Part shown: positions 1-12,499 of the stretch, piece by piece
Layout of the letters: every line of letters starts with the position of its first letter
Position numbering within the stretch: position 1 is the first letter of the stretch
Origin: Drechslerella dactyloides
Taxonomy: Eukaryota > Ascomycota > Orbiliomycetes > Orbiliales > Orbiliaceae
Assembly: GCA_020064725.1 (NCBI GenBank)
Contig: JAGTWJ010000003.1
Location: 2,790,001 to 2,854,000 of the forward strand
DNA length: 64,000 nucleotides
Direction of reading: 5' to 3'
Made by a program: the position numbers and the translations under genes
The notes under the pieces: generated by a model
What the model was told of the DNA's origin: nothing
The model's input: only the letters and a program-made list of their open reading frames with translations
Database searches by the model: none

Positions 1-609
1 AGAACGCATCGAGCACCTCCACGAAGAAGTGGATGGCCTCAAGATACGCCAGCTCGTTATCGTTCGCGTCGACGCAGACGCAGAAGAAGAGGCCCGCGTA
101 GCGGCGGTAGACGATCTTGTTGTTGCGGAACTGTCATGTATATCGCGCGTCCGTTCATCATTCCGTCAGCCATGCCTATCCGCCCGTCTGTCCGTCCGTT
201 CGATTGGGGTGTGGAGAGTATTGGGGTTGCGCACCTCGACAAAGTTGGATTGGTACTTTTGATCGCGCGGTGCGACGAGGCGGTGGACCTGCATGCACGG
301 GTCAGCTTGCGATTGGGTAAACGATAGTGATGGTGTGTCCGCACCTCGCCCTTCAGCTTGACCTTCTCATCGTCCTACAGCCCGTGCGTCCGTCCGTTAA
401 CATCTCGCGAGATGGTATGTAGAGTGTAGGTCTGTCTGGCAGGGTAGGGGCGATACATCGTACGGAGCGTACCACTTTGCCAGCCGCGTCTTGCCCCTAT
501 TACACTCGATTCGATTAGCGACGGCGTCGACGGCAGCTGGGATGGAACGGACGGACGGGACGGACGGGACTCACTGCCGGTTCTGGATGAGGATGAACGA
601 GAGCACCAT
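1..609 (-). CDS. APS2: AP-2 clathrin adaptor complex, sigma subunit (partial, C-terminus beyond left edge)
   Basis: Small subunit of the AP-2 tetramer that links cargo and clathrin at the plasma membrane. Five exons join in frame on the minus strand: 609-575, about 496-451, a 30-nt exon near 370-341, about 288-235, and 130 to the window edge. The start MVLSFILIQNRQGKTRLAKW matches the family opening (M-x-x-FILIQNR-x-GKTRL). Later blocks SNFVEFRNNKIVYRRYAGLF and ANDNELAYLEAIHFFVEVLD are close to diagnostic for AP-2 sigma rather than AP-1 or AP-3 sigma. About 95 of the usual 142-145 residues are visible; the rest lies left of base 1. It is divergent from the gene starting at 868, so the 258 bp between them probably form a shared promoter region. 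Confidence 0.93.
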
Positions 610-867
610 TTTGCGGTTGATGATCTCGCGGGTGTGTGTATTCTGGTGTATATGGATGTCGATATCCTGGCTAGTGTACTATGTGAACGCCGAGCTGGAG
701 CTGGTCCGTCCGTCCCCTTGCACCTTCCCCATCGCGCCAGCCACCCGTTCGCCTAACCCACCCACCAACCAACAACCAACCTTCAGCGCACCAATCATCG
801 CGCCCACACCCCGACGGATCCGGTTAGCTTCTTTTCTTCCAACGTATCGAACAATAACACTACCACA

Positions 868-2732
868 ATGTCCGAGACCGTCACCGAGTCCGAGTCGTCG
901 ACGTCGGGCTACATTGTCCTCAAAGCCGGCGCGTGGACAACCAAAGAGGACCTCGCCGCGAACGCGAAGAGAAGCTTCGCCCAGCGCAATAACACGTACA
1001 AGCGGCGCAAGGACTGGCCGGGCCCGCACGACTATGCGGGCCTCTGCTACAGCAATAAGCTGCAGGGCTTCTCGGCGTGCAGCGTCATCGAGTCCAATGG
1101 CGACATCGAGCTGCCCGCGCCCGGCATCAGCCTCATCTCGAGTAACTCGTACTCAACTCAAGAACATGTACGATCTCATCCGTGACACCGTGACAATAAC
1201 TTTGTGTAAAACCCCAATTGCATCTGCTGACGTGTCGTCGTAATGTAGTCCCTTAAGGTTGCTGCGCAGACAGGCTTGGCCGCGGGCAAAGTCTACTTTC
1301 TCGATCCCCGCGGTCTGGGTACCATTACGCAGTCGGGCTTCTGGCTCGAGGGCGGTTTCTTCCTTACCGTTAACAGCTCCCTGCCGGATCGCGTGCTCCG
1401 TCTTTGTTCGTTGCCGAACAATAAGCTGGCTTCCGTCACCTCGACTCGCTACAGCAAGCTTGGTATTACTACGACCCCATCTTAATTACCTTTGCGAATA
1501 TATATTGTTGTGCTAACCGAGTGTAACAGGCGCTGAAAAAGATACGCGCAAGATCTATCTGGATCAGGAATTTACTCCCCGCCGGAGCACCATTGGCATC
1601 TGGCGGCTGCAGGATGGCGAGTCGCACCCGCCGCACGCCGTCAAACTGACCCAGCTCAGCTCCCTCGACCAGTACGATGGCCACGACTTCACAGGCGCAA
1701 CCATCATAAGCGCCGGGTACAATGGCGATGACGACACTCTCTACGAAGCGTCGACGACGGTGCTGATCCACAAACTTCCACCTGACGTGAGGAACAAACT
1801 CGACCCAGCACAACTCAAGGTACCCGCTTCTCCCTTCTTCCCTCGCTAAGCCTTTCAGCACGCTGACTATAGTCGCACCTACGAAGGTCCCGTATTTCGA
1901 AGATATGTTTCAGCCTAACCAGCGGGTTTTGTCCGTCGGCAAGCTGGTCAAGATCCCGTCACCGTTCTCTTCGCACGACACCTGCCTCCACAGTGTCAGC
2001 GGATGGCTCGGCATCTGCGGCGCAATGATGGGCATCCCCATCGAGGACTTTATGAGCGGCCCGAGAATCGAGGTCTTCGGACTGTGTAGGTCCACTCCTG
2101 ACATCGCTCGAGTCTCACAACCACTAACATGCTCTATGACAGTCCGCGGAGGAAGTCTATATGAATACGCGAATCTGATGGTCCCGTTCACCCGAGCGTT
2201 CATCAACCTCCTGTGGCTTGCTGTCACAGGGTACGATGTCGAGGATATCCTCCAACGGAACTCCGACACATTCCTGGAAGAAAGGGCCAGAGCAGCCGAG
2301 CAAGCGGGCGCCACTGAACACGACATGGCAGTCGCCGACGCATCGTTACATAGGTTCGCCCAAGCACCGTCCGCAGAGGAACCGTCCGAAGAGCTACAGT
2401 ACATAGAAGAACACCACACGGAAGAACACTACATAGAAGAACGCTACATCGAACAATACCCAGAAAAGTACCCAGAACAGCACGCAGGACAGTACCCCGA
2501 ACAGTATTCAGAAGTACAGCCTTCGGAAGAACCAGTCGCAGAAGAACCGGTCACAGAAGAACCGGTCACAGAAGAACCGCTGACAGAAGAACCGTTCGCC
2601 GGAGAACTGGACCAGCGACCGGTGGACCCGCGCCTGACGGAAAGTCAGTGGTTCAGGTGGTTGAGGGGCTTGCCAGTGGCCACTCATTCCACGAGAACTC
2701 ACCACTCCGACGGCTACACCGACACCGACTAG
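868..2732 (+). CDS. Unrecognised protein with possible degenerate trypsin-like fold and Glu-rich C-terminal repeats
   Basis: I do not recognise the family. Exons: 868-1167, 1249-1462, 1530-1819, about 1887-2085, 2143-2732, with good GT-AG sites and CTAAC or CTGAC branch signals. The junction between exons 3 and 4 is awkward: the strongest acceptor (TAG at 1870-1872) breaks the frame and only an AAG acceptor at 1884-1886 keeps it. Middle blocks such as ITQSGFWLEGGFFLTV and RVLSVGKLVKI followed by LHSVSGWLGICGAMMG resemble the layout of chymotrypsin-like domains (GSGFW..., SVGKV..., SG..G.SGG). The expected catalytic His (TAAH) and Ser (GxSGG) are absent, so activity is doubtful. The C-terminus is acidic, with EEHY/EQYPE repeats and four 15-bp units encoding x-x-E-E-P. 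No signal peptide is seen. Convergent with LTN1. Confidence 0.72.
2535..2594 (+). repeat. 15-bp in-frame tandem repeat, 4 copies
   Basis: Four consecutive 15-bp units of the type GTCACAGAAGAACCG encode VAEEP, VTEEP, VTEEP and LTEEP. They follow looser Glu/His/Tyr-rich repeats from about 2395. Units 2 and 3 are identical, which points to recent slippage or unequal exchange. Confidence 0.9.
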
Positions 2733-3055
2733 GGTTTCATTAGTCTGGAGTTCTGTCATGTTTACCTGTGAACAGAACATTCCCCCGTTGAGGTGGAGAA
2801 GTCGGGACTTTTCTCTCTTACGTCCTGTTTTTCTTTCCTAGTTAGTAGACGGTTCGTTAAAACTGACATTGGGCATTTCAGTCTGCCCAGACATTGGGAG
2901 GAGTTATTGGAATGAGTTCCTGGATGGAGTACTGAAAGGGTCTTCTGACGCAACGCGTTTTCTGCAACATCTCCCACTTTTATACGTATACGTAGTCTAT
3001 CGTACAGCATGCAGGCTAACTGATAGTAAGTAAGGTACGACACAAGACGCCATCC
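2733..3055. other. Convergent 3' intergenic region
   Basis: A 323-bp gap between the stop of the Glu-rich gene (plus strand) and the stop of LTN1 (minus strand). It must hold both 3' ends. I see no further gene in it. Confidence 0.7.
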
Positions 3056-6000
3056 TCACACAAACTGGAACGAGCTCCGGCACAGCGGGCACGAACTCGA
3101 GCTGCTCGACTTGAACCACCGCATCAGACAGCTGCCGTGGAACTTGCGCTTGCACGTCTGACACGCCTTGGACGGCAACGTCCGCTCCACCTGCGCCAAT
3201 ATCGAATAGCAGATCGCGCACTCCTCCACGCCGTCGAGATGCAGCCTCATATTCCGCTGGAACAGCGTCAGCCCATCCACAATCGACCCGCCCTGCATTA
3301 ACACACACATTAGCCGTATTCCAAAAGTGGCACCCTCAGGGAAAATACACACCTGCAGCGCGATTACCGCCTGGCACGCCAACAGCCACTTCTTCCACAG
3401 CTTCTCCGACACCGCCACCCGCCGCACGCCCTTCACCTCCACAGCCTGCAGCGGAAAGCTCGCCGGCAGCTTGACCATCATCTCCATCGTCGTATCGTCC
3501 ACCTCGTACGTCAACGTAACCTCCCGCGCCGTCCTGCTAATCTTGATCGATAGTCCCTCCGGCCGCTCGTCGCCGCTCGTGAGCCATCGCTCTACTTCCT
3601 TGAACTCCAAGTCCACCAGCATTGGCGATATAAACTTATCCGTAAACGGCTCCACCGTTGCCTTCACCTGGTTATTCGCGTCGTTGAACCACCCTTTCGC
3701 CAGCGACGGTGAGTAGCGCAGCGAGAGGTAGTATACGTAGATCATTAGCGTCCGCACGTAGTGTATGTCCGGTGCCTGGTATGCTGCTAACGCCGGGTCG
3801 AATGATGCGACGGGGTACTTGCTCCCATCTATCGGCTTGGCGCGGGCGTGGCCCAGGAAGGCGAAGACGAAGTTTAGCAGTTTGGCAATGTACTCGCCGG
3901 TCTTCAGGCTCTCAATGTACGCAGCTTTGATCCGGAAGGACTGCAATTGTAAACGTCAGCACCCAAAGCCACATTCACCTAGTTTCGGACTAAAACGTAC
4001 CGCGTTGACGAAATGGTCGTAGACGAGCACCCAGGAGCACAGATACCCTTGAATTTTCTGCAGCTCCGGCGCCTCAAGCACCGTCGGGTGTATCATCGCC
4101 TCGTCCTCTATAAACGGCGGGTCGAGCAACAGTGACAATAGCTCGGCCGGCAACTGGATTTCCACAGCTTCGTCCTTGGACAGCGCTGCATCGATGGACA
4201 CCTGCTCCTGCAGCTCTGGTATCCGGCGATGCAGCAGATTGAAGGCAATGCCCTGCACGTCGTCCGTGTTCCCGCCCATAAGATAGTACAGCTGCTCGGA
4301 TTGCGGTCGCTTGTCCTCGTCTTCGTCCCTATCCTCCCAGCTGACGCTCGGTCGCGGGCCCACGCCTGCGGGGTCGTCGAGGTACTGCAGCGGCATGTTC
4401 ATGAGCGCCCTCGAGAGCGCAGCGCAGTACTGCTTGAACCCCTCGTTCCGCAACGGTGCTGCACAAGCTGTCAGAACTGCTGCCGGTAGATGTAGTTGTG
4501 GGGAAATTCACCTGCAATGTCGGTCAAGAGACCCAGCCAGATGCGGTAGAACCGCGGCGCGAACCAGTCCCATTGATCCGAGAGGTCGTCGTTCACAAAC
4601 TCGTCCTCGCGGTTCGTCGCTCTGATCTCCTTGACGGCTTCGTAGACGGCGAACGCGGCAAGAGTCACGGAGACGGTCTCTCCAAGGCTATTGTAAAGTG
4701 CCTGCTTCCCATTAGCCCGCATCCCCCGATGAACATTGATCGAACCGAAACATACCGAGAACGTGAATTCCAGGGCCGCGAACAGATCCTGCCAGTGCGA
4801 TCCTGTAAGTTTGGCGAGCGACGGCAAGATCTTCCGCGACATCCGCATGATGGACGACAATAGCCCAGGGCACTGCATCGCGAGGACCTCCGGAGGCAGC
4901 TCCTCGTTGAGCCACCCCAGGACCTTCTTCATAAGCAACAGCCCTCTCTGAGCGGGGACATCCACCGGGTTTTCAACCAGATCCGACGTCCACATCTCGT
5001 TGAGAATCAACAGTTTCGGGAAGGCTACAGCTTGTTAGCAGGATCCTATGGCACATGCGGTAAGCAGACAGGGCTACCTTTCTCTACGGCGTCTTCAGCC
5101 TCGATTCCAGAGATATCGCTAATAAGTCTGTTCCTGAGCTGAACAATAAACGGTGCCGCGGTGAACTGATCGTCCCGCAGTCCGGACAATACCGCTGCGT
5201 CCCGAAGGATAAATTTGTCTAGAATCAAATCAGTCTCTGAAATCCCACCTGATGACCCCGCGCAGACTTACCGTCCTTCGCTTTCCCAATCCCCAGCCTA
5301 TCGACCCAGAGGATCGCATCCTTCCCGGTAACGCCTTTATGCCGGAGCACATCAACGAGAGACCTCAGCGCACGCGCGTGATAGTACGCTTCGCACGTAA
5401 CAGGCTGACCTGCAGTCTGCTCCGACAACCGTAGAAGCGTGTAGTTCGTAAAATTGATCTTGCCATCCTGCGCCGCTAATAGATCCTCAGTCTTCTTGTA
5501 GTTGTGGACGGCGACTTCACGGGTCAATGTCAGACTCGTTGCCAGATCCCGAAGTACCGTCAAGTTCAAAGGCGCCTTCTCAACTGGTATCGCGAGCCTG
5601 TCCGCGATGACTTCTGCCACAACTAAAGAGTACCGGAGGAACGGCCATTGCAAGTCCGGCGATAGCTTGGCTAGCGAAACCGCCACCGCCTTCTGGAGCT
5701 CCTCGCTCGATGCGTTTTGGCCAGCATTCAACATGTCGGTCTTCGCAAGCATGGAGAGCATGAAGATAGCCATCCGCATACTCGCGCTCAGACCATCATG
5801 GTCCAATGCATCTTCCGCCTCAGAATCTTCGGAGGCATTCACAAGGAAGGAGCAATCCCCCAGAGGCTGAAGAGCACTCAATGCAGCATCCGGCCGCGAG
5901 TCGAATACAGGCAGCAGACGGTCCCTCCAGGTGTCATCGTCATACGACATCGTTGTCATCAGCTGGGCCTCCCGCGAGATATCGGCGTGGGATAGCACGC

Positions 6001-8786
6001 AGAGCGCCTTATTCATAAGCAACCGGATACTGTAGCGAAGAGTTAGCAACATTGCGTATAGAACAACGGGATGGATCGAATATTCCTACTTTATAAAGCC
6101 CTCCGTCGCCGGCTGGATAACATGCTGGTGGAGGACTTTGACAATATCGATACGGATCTGGTTGATCTCAGGATCGTTTAAGTTTTTCTCACCGCACAGC
6201 TTCACGAATAGAATATCCGCCTTCTTGATACTGTCATCGTCAGCTGTGCTCAGAATCAAGAGCAGGATACCAATCAGATCCCTTCTCGACTGTGCATCGA
6301 TACTACCCAGCACCACCGCGGGGATCCGCGAAAGCTCAGTCAAGATGTTGCTTGTCAAGTGGTGATCACCAGCGTTCTCCTTGATAGCCGCATGCAGTTT
6401 CTCCACCAGCTTGACGGCCATATCCGCCTTGAGCTGTCGAGAAACGAGAGACTCCGGCGCCTTAAAGGCGACGATGAGCATCTTCCAGGAAGGCTCATGC
6501 GCATCAGCCAGAGCCTTGTCGCACTCCTGGCGAAGGTAGCCGTCCAGATTCGCAGAAGAGACGCATGCTTTCGTATGTGATCTCTCGAAATTATACATAA
6601 ACTGGAGTATCGATTCTCTGTCTTGTGATATAACCAACAGATCTAGCGTCTCCTCCAGTATTCCGTGGCCATTGGAGCTGTCCCAGTGCTTCTGGTATGC
6701 GAAAAGCGTATGGAAGAAATGTTCGCGCGAAGGGCTCGCAACTAGATTCCGCGAATCGTCCACCAGATATTCATGCAACGTCGGCCGGCAGTGTCTTCGC
6801 ACGCTGCTATTAGCAGCCTTTGCGATCGACGCAACCAGAGCCGCCGCTGCGATGTTTTTACCCTGAGTAGCTCTTGAGCTGGCGACGGCGTGGCGGAGTA
6901 ACTCTTCTTCCACTGTGTTTAGAGTTGGAGTCGGCCAGTGCGTCCTGTCGAGGGTGTGGTAGAGCGCAGAAGTGAGCCTTGTCCAGGCGTCTACTGTTGC
7001 CATGTGGCTTTCAACCGCAGAGCCCTCTGCTGTTATGAACCCATCGACCACTACCTCCACTTGCTTCCCAAGCTCCGTGATCAGGTTGTTGGTGTTCTCC
7101 TTGACAAAGGCAGTATCCACCTCCGTCAAAACTTTCATCGCCTTTGCAAGAATTGCGGGCGGGTCTACGAGACCTATCCGCCATGCCGCCAGCGCTTCCT
7201 GCGGCTCCAGAAATTCCTTGAATGTATTGCCGATGTTGACAGATATGATCTCTTTCCTGATTTCGTCCTTGAGGAACTCCTTGGAGAGCAGAAAGGCACA
7301 AATGTGGAAGTAGCAGGACCAGGCTTCCGGTCGATGGTCCTTGGGCTCCATACTGCCGCTGAGTCCGTCAACAACAGCTTTAAGGAACAGCTGGACTTCA
7401 TCGTTGATGCTGGGCAGCGCCTTCTCAGGCAGAGTCTGGACCAAAGAAGTAAACTTTGACCAGAATTCTGCAGGAGCGCCCTGGCTGCCTTTACTGACAT
7501 AACGTTTGACGACTTTGAAGGTTGGCTTTTTGACAGTAGCTGCAATCTCCCATGAGCTTGGGAAGGCTGTGAAAGGTTAGCATGTACCCAAGATAAGACA
7601 TATCATTGGCATCAACATACTCTCATTCATAGTCAGTAAGGTATCCAGGAACCTCTGATTAGACCCCAGCTGGCTGCCCACCAAAGCCTTGTCTATCATA
7701 GCAGGGGCGATTATGTGTAACGCAGGCTCAATATAATCTGGGCGCCGTTTTATCAGCAAGCAGTCCTCGCAGCACCGCTCTCTTAAAACACAAACCTTTC
7801 CGGTTCACCAGACAAGTTCTCAACAAACTATATACCGCCAGTCGGAGATGCGGGTCGGAATGGTAGGCAAACGTCCACAGTCGCGGCTCATTGATGAAAG
7901 ATAGGTAGGCCTCGTCGTGCTTTGCCTCTTGCGCACCCATTTTCGCCATCGCAGCTAACCCCCACAGCATCAGATATTAACACAGCTGCTCCCGAACGAC
8001 ATACCGTAGTCTAAGGCCACCACTTACAAACTAGATGCGCGACAGCCAGCGTTATGCCCTTCATGACCCTCGCAAACTTGGCCTCCATCTCATCCGGACT
8101 GTTATTCCGCTCGTCGCTCAGCGTGTTCACCTGCTCGTTCGCCTTGACCTTGCTACAGAAGTCCATGATCGCCATCTGGTAGGTCTTCCATACCAGCGCG
8201 ATCTTCTCGTCCGTGGTAAAGACCTGCCGCAGTGCATCTGTCGCAGCGGCTGACACCGACTGATCACTATCATAGAGACCGGCGAGCCAGCTTCCAGCGA
8301 CTTGAGGCAAGTAGGGTCTAAAGGCGCGGCGAGTCTTGTCCGCGATGGTTCCCAAGACCTTGTGGGCGAGATGGCGAATACGGATAGTGTTCTCGAACGA
8401 GAGTTTCGGATATAATTGGACCTGCGCACCAGGAGTCTTTAGTTGGATTTGCAGCTACGGCCAACAGGCGTTCTTAGCCTTACGTAGCAATTGACGACCG
8501 CATTCTCAATGGACGCCTGCTCGGTCACCCAGTCGAGCAGTTCGGCGACTGCCTTCTCCTTGGTCGTGTCATCTCGCTTAAGCAGGTTGCTGAACACGAC
8601 CACCAGATTCGGATCGGATATCGACTTGATGTCGGGCGGCTCTGCAAAGTAGGACAACGGCGACGACACTCGGTCTCTCGCATGCGATGGAAATCCGAAG
8701 GCGGAACCGGCTGATTTGCCGCTGAGGGCGGCGGCGGCGCTCGCGCTGCTTGCGTGGGCGTGTGCTCGTTTCTTGCTGCTGCTCAT
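3056..8786 (-). CDS. LTN1: Listerin, RING E3 ubiquitin ligase of ribosome quality control
   Basis: Ligase that binds the 60S subunit after ribosome splitting and ubiquitinates stalled nascent chains. The N-terminus (start at 8786) has a Ser/Ala-rich leader, then SPLSYFAEPPDIKSISDPNL and NLLKRDDTTKEKAVAELLDW, the conserved listerin N-terminal region. The body is long, helical and HEAT-like, interrupted by many short introns. The C-terminus ends in the listerin RING-CH: CAIC, CQTC, FHGSC and CPLC in C4HC3 order, with the protein ending 7 residues after CPLC, as in yeast Rkr1/Ltn1. An in-frame 60-nt intron (3293-3352) lies just before the RING exon. Size (about 1600 residues) and order fit the family. 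It is the last of three minus-strand tandem genes. Internal splice sites were not all resolved. Confidence 0.93.
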
Positions 8787-9062
8787 CGCGTCGCGGGGGG
8801 CTGCAGTTCCGCCGTCGTTGTTCGGTTGGTGGGGGTTTTATAGCCTTTTGGCCTGACGTAGCGAATGAGTCTTAATGATTAATCGTTCGAATGAGCAGCT
8901 ACAACTTTGCAACGCCGCCAACAACCGCGCTCGGACCAACCGTGCCGTGGGACGATGTCACCGCTTACTATAGCGTCAATTTTGGATAATGTAATATTGA
9001 AGAACGTGTCCGCTTATATATCACAAGAATATGCGCAAATATATCGCTTCGTCAATCATCAC

Positions 9063-12006
9063 TTAGCCAAGTTTCATCATGGCCTCATCCAGCTCCTCGT
9101 CGCTGATCTCGTAATCATCTCGCCCGTTCCCATTCTGGACCTGCGCCCCGCCCAGATGCATCTGCTCCCTTTCCTCCTCCTGCAGTTTTATTTTATTGAC
9201 GTGAGCGTTCAGGTCATCGATACTCCACGTACTGATGCCCTCTTGATCCTTGGCGTGGAATGGCTGCGCCATCGTCCGTAAAAATTTCTTTGCCGCAGCG
9301 ACACTCATATCCACGCTCAAGTTCATCTCGGAGTCCAGAAGTGCCTGCGATATCCACTTGGGCAACTGGTTCTTTTTCTTCGCGAACCGTTTATCTGCCA
9401 ACACCATGATCCCGTAGTCGTCTTTCCCTCGTAATACACGTCCCAGACACTGCGCTGCGTGTCGCATTGCGTCGAAGGACAGAAAGTCGTTTTCTTTAAT
9501 CCTGAAATTCTCCCGCAGAAACTCCAGCCTCGCTTTCAGGATACGCGATTCGGTGTACTGGAACGGAACGCCAATACATATGACAGTGCGTCCATACTGG
9601 TGGTCGAAATCGATTCCTTCAGATACCTTGCCACGTGCGACACAAAGCAGGACAGCGCCACGACCGTTACAACATGCTGTACGATATGTCTCCAATGCCA
9701 AGGATGTTTCTTGGCTGTCGGGCGTTTCAACCAATATCAGTTTGTATTTCCAAACTTCGTCAAGAATACCCTGTGGAGCGTTAGCGGCAGCATCACGCAC
9801 TGGAGGTTAGGGAGAAGTACGTACCATTCCTTGCCACATACTGATGATGCTCTCCATGTAAAGGTAGGACGGGAAGAATATAACGAGTCCGTCCGGCGTG
9901 ATCTTGGAGAACTCGATCATAAGATTCCCATAGTTCCGGACAACGCTGAGGTCATTCCTGATCTCAAAGCGACTGCTGATCGCAACTTGATCACTACCTC
10001 GAGTGACGACCATCGGCAAGAAGCTACGCCTCGCCAGCGTCATACTGTAAGATTCCTGAACAACGCAGTCGAATTGCAACATCTTGGGGTACATTTCCAG
10101 CGGCGATATCGTTCCCGATGTGATGACCACTGACCAGAACCGGTCGAAGACCGGCTTGATTGCAATCGACGCATCCAAACATGTAAAGTGGAATATGGGA
10201 TTTGGGACTGTGGCGGTTTCGGATTCGAAAGGCTCCAGTATCAACAGGAAACCCTTCTCATATGTGGCTACCAGTGTCGCAAACGTAGCTACCTCCTGCA
10301 GAGCTCGGAAATCCTCCACGTTTGATAGCTCCAAAGTTCGCATTAAAGACGTGAGGCGTTCCGCACAGAATCTACCGGGCACAATCAGAGAGGCGAAATG
10401 GAAGTATGCGCAAGGTAATCATACCTTAGTGGTTTCCGTTCAATGAAGGTCAAATCCTTCAAGTGCTGGAGAAATGACGGCGGAGTCTCGGATATAACAT
10501 GCAGGACTTTCATCCTCGTCTTGAGATACTCCACAAACCGCTTCAGGAACGCGACGAAGTGTTCCGCTCGTCGTATATTGCCTGGCACCGCTTCCTTGAG
10601 TAAATCATCCGGCAGCACCGGGTTCGCCATGAACGAGTCCTCTTCCCTCGCCGTACTAGCATCCTGTAACCCTTCCACGAGTTTCGCGTACTCGGACTGT
10701 AGCTTTTCAGCATCAGTCGTCTTCATTTCTTCGATCTTTCGTTCTAAGCTCGAACAACCTCGCGCAGCTTTCCTTAGCGCGTCCTCTGTCAGGTCGATGC
10801 TCAATGACTCGATACAGACGTTGTCGATATTGTGGGCTTCGTCGAAAACCACTATGCAATCTTTCGATAGTTCCTTGGACACCCGTTCGGCGATCTTTGG
10901 GTCCAGAAGGTAGTGGTAAGAGTATATGATGATGTTGCAAAACGACATCTACACAATCAGCCATCACTGTCGAATTGCAACCTATTCGAACGGGCAAGCG
11001 TACCATTCTCCGCGCAGTAAAGTATGGACACTGCTTGTTAGTTTCCCCATACTTCAGCATCCCTTCGAACGTGTAGACTCCTGGAGGTATCAGGTTATGT
11101 GGTTCCAGCAGATCCAGATTCTACCGCCAGAACCGTCAGCAAATGAATAATAGCGTAGTTGAAGCGGAACTGGTCTCACCTCATGATAGATACACAGCTC
11201 CACGTCCTCGCCCCTCTCCTTCTTATCCTTCACGAACCCCGCTGTCAAACTCCTACACCTCGCATCGACCACATCCCCCCTCTTCTCCCGCTTGACGCTC
11301 GGGTGTAGGCACAAGTTTTTTCTACTCGTCAGCCCGAGCCCGCGGAACTCCTCTACATATCCCAACTCCTTCGCACGGTATTCCATAAGCGCCTTCAACT
11401 CGTACAACGCCTTTTCGATCTCGGACATTGTACGCGAGCAGTATATGAGTTTCCGATGCTCAGGGTAATGCTGCTGATATGCGACGATAAGGGAGAGCAG
11501 CGAAACCGTCTTCCCGGTGCCCGAAGGCATCTCTAAACACCCGCATTACGTCCAACATCAGCATGTCTACCCCTCTACCCGTCAAGCATTTGGGAAGCAG
11601 TGGTGTGTATATACCAAGAACACAATGACCGCCTGCATCGAGCGTCCCTATGCCAAATAACCTTCGTCAGCCACAAAGCGCATCGCATGTATGCCCATCT
11701 AAGGTTTTCCACACTAACTCTTCAGGTCGCACATGTACCTATCCTCAGACCATGCCGCCAATGTAAGCCGCTGTATTTTCCGAGACTATCGCGGTGTGTA
11801 AGGAACGGACGGGTATACTGACTGGTATTGCTCTATGGTCGCAAGGTTAGCTCTCGCAGCTCCATCTCGCGCCGGAACCAGAGCTCACCAGGGTATATTC
11901 GCGGATACGGGAAGATGACCGGGAGGTCACTGTTGAGATCAGTCAGTCGGTGGTCGCGGCTAAAGGTAGAGACGGATATCACGACGTACTCTATTTGGAA
12001 TTTCAT
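9063..12006 (-). CDS. RAD3: TFIIH 5'-3' DNA helicase XPD/Rad3
   Basis: ATP-dependent Fe-S helicase of TFIIH, for nucleotide excision repair and transcription initiation. Ten exons: 12006-11990, 11929-11889, 11832-11823, 11738-11719, 11647-11615, 11532-11180, 11120-11004, 10948-10425, 10371-9825, 9770-9063. They sum to 2370 nt, 789 residues (yeast Rad3 has 778). Seen motifs: start MKFQIDDLPVIFPYPRIYPE; Walker A MPSGTGKT; IYCSRTMSEIEKAL; Fe-S cysteine region beginning LTSRKNLCLHP; Walker B box FDEAHN; and C-terminal KVSEGIDFDHQYGRTV, IPFQYTESRILKAR and AAQCLGRVLRGKDDYG. The first 41 codons are spread over five mini-exons of 17, 41, 10, 20 and 33 nt, each with plausible splice sites. It lies between LTN1 (277 bp) and the muniscin (about 490 bp) on the same strand. 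Confidence 0.97.
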
Positions 12007-12499
12007 TTTGGCGTTACAGCGATGCGACGTCGAGCAGCTTGCGGGTGAACGTAGGGTGAGTGTATTTGCAGGATTGAGTCTGAGTCTAGTCGGCTCAACG
12101 CGTGATAAGGTGGACCTTATAAAACACGAGAGCTGGTGACGAAACAACGCATCGGGCCAATGAGACCGTCTCTAAGACCGTCCCTAACTCGCGTCCAACT
12201 TACACATATACTAATCGGTACGCCTCTGCCTTCTAGAAGAGAGTAATAAACCAGCCACTTTATATTCCTTCATCACCTCGGCGGATTGTTAAAGAAGATT
12301 GATTCTGCATATTGCGAGCAAGTAACACCGGCAAAGAGACCGTCTTTCAATTAGCTCCTTTGTGGATTTCCCCCACTGATAGATTCCCCAGTAAAGAAGA
12401 TATACAAAGAAAAGAATATAATCCTAGAAAAGTCTTGAATAAACCCATTGCAAAAGACAAAGCCAAAAAGATGACAGGTTAATATTAGGTATTATCCAT
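12007..12499. other. Intergenic, XPD promoter side and muniscin 3' side
   Basis: About 490 bp between two minus-strand genes. It becomes AT-rich towards 12300-12480. No gene or RNA is recognised. Confidence 0.6.
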
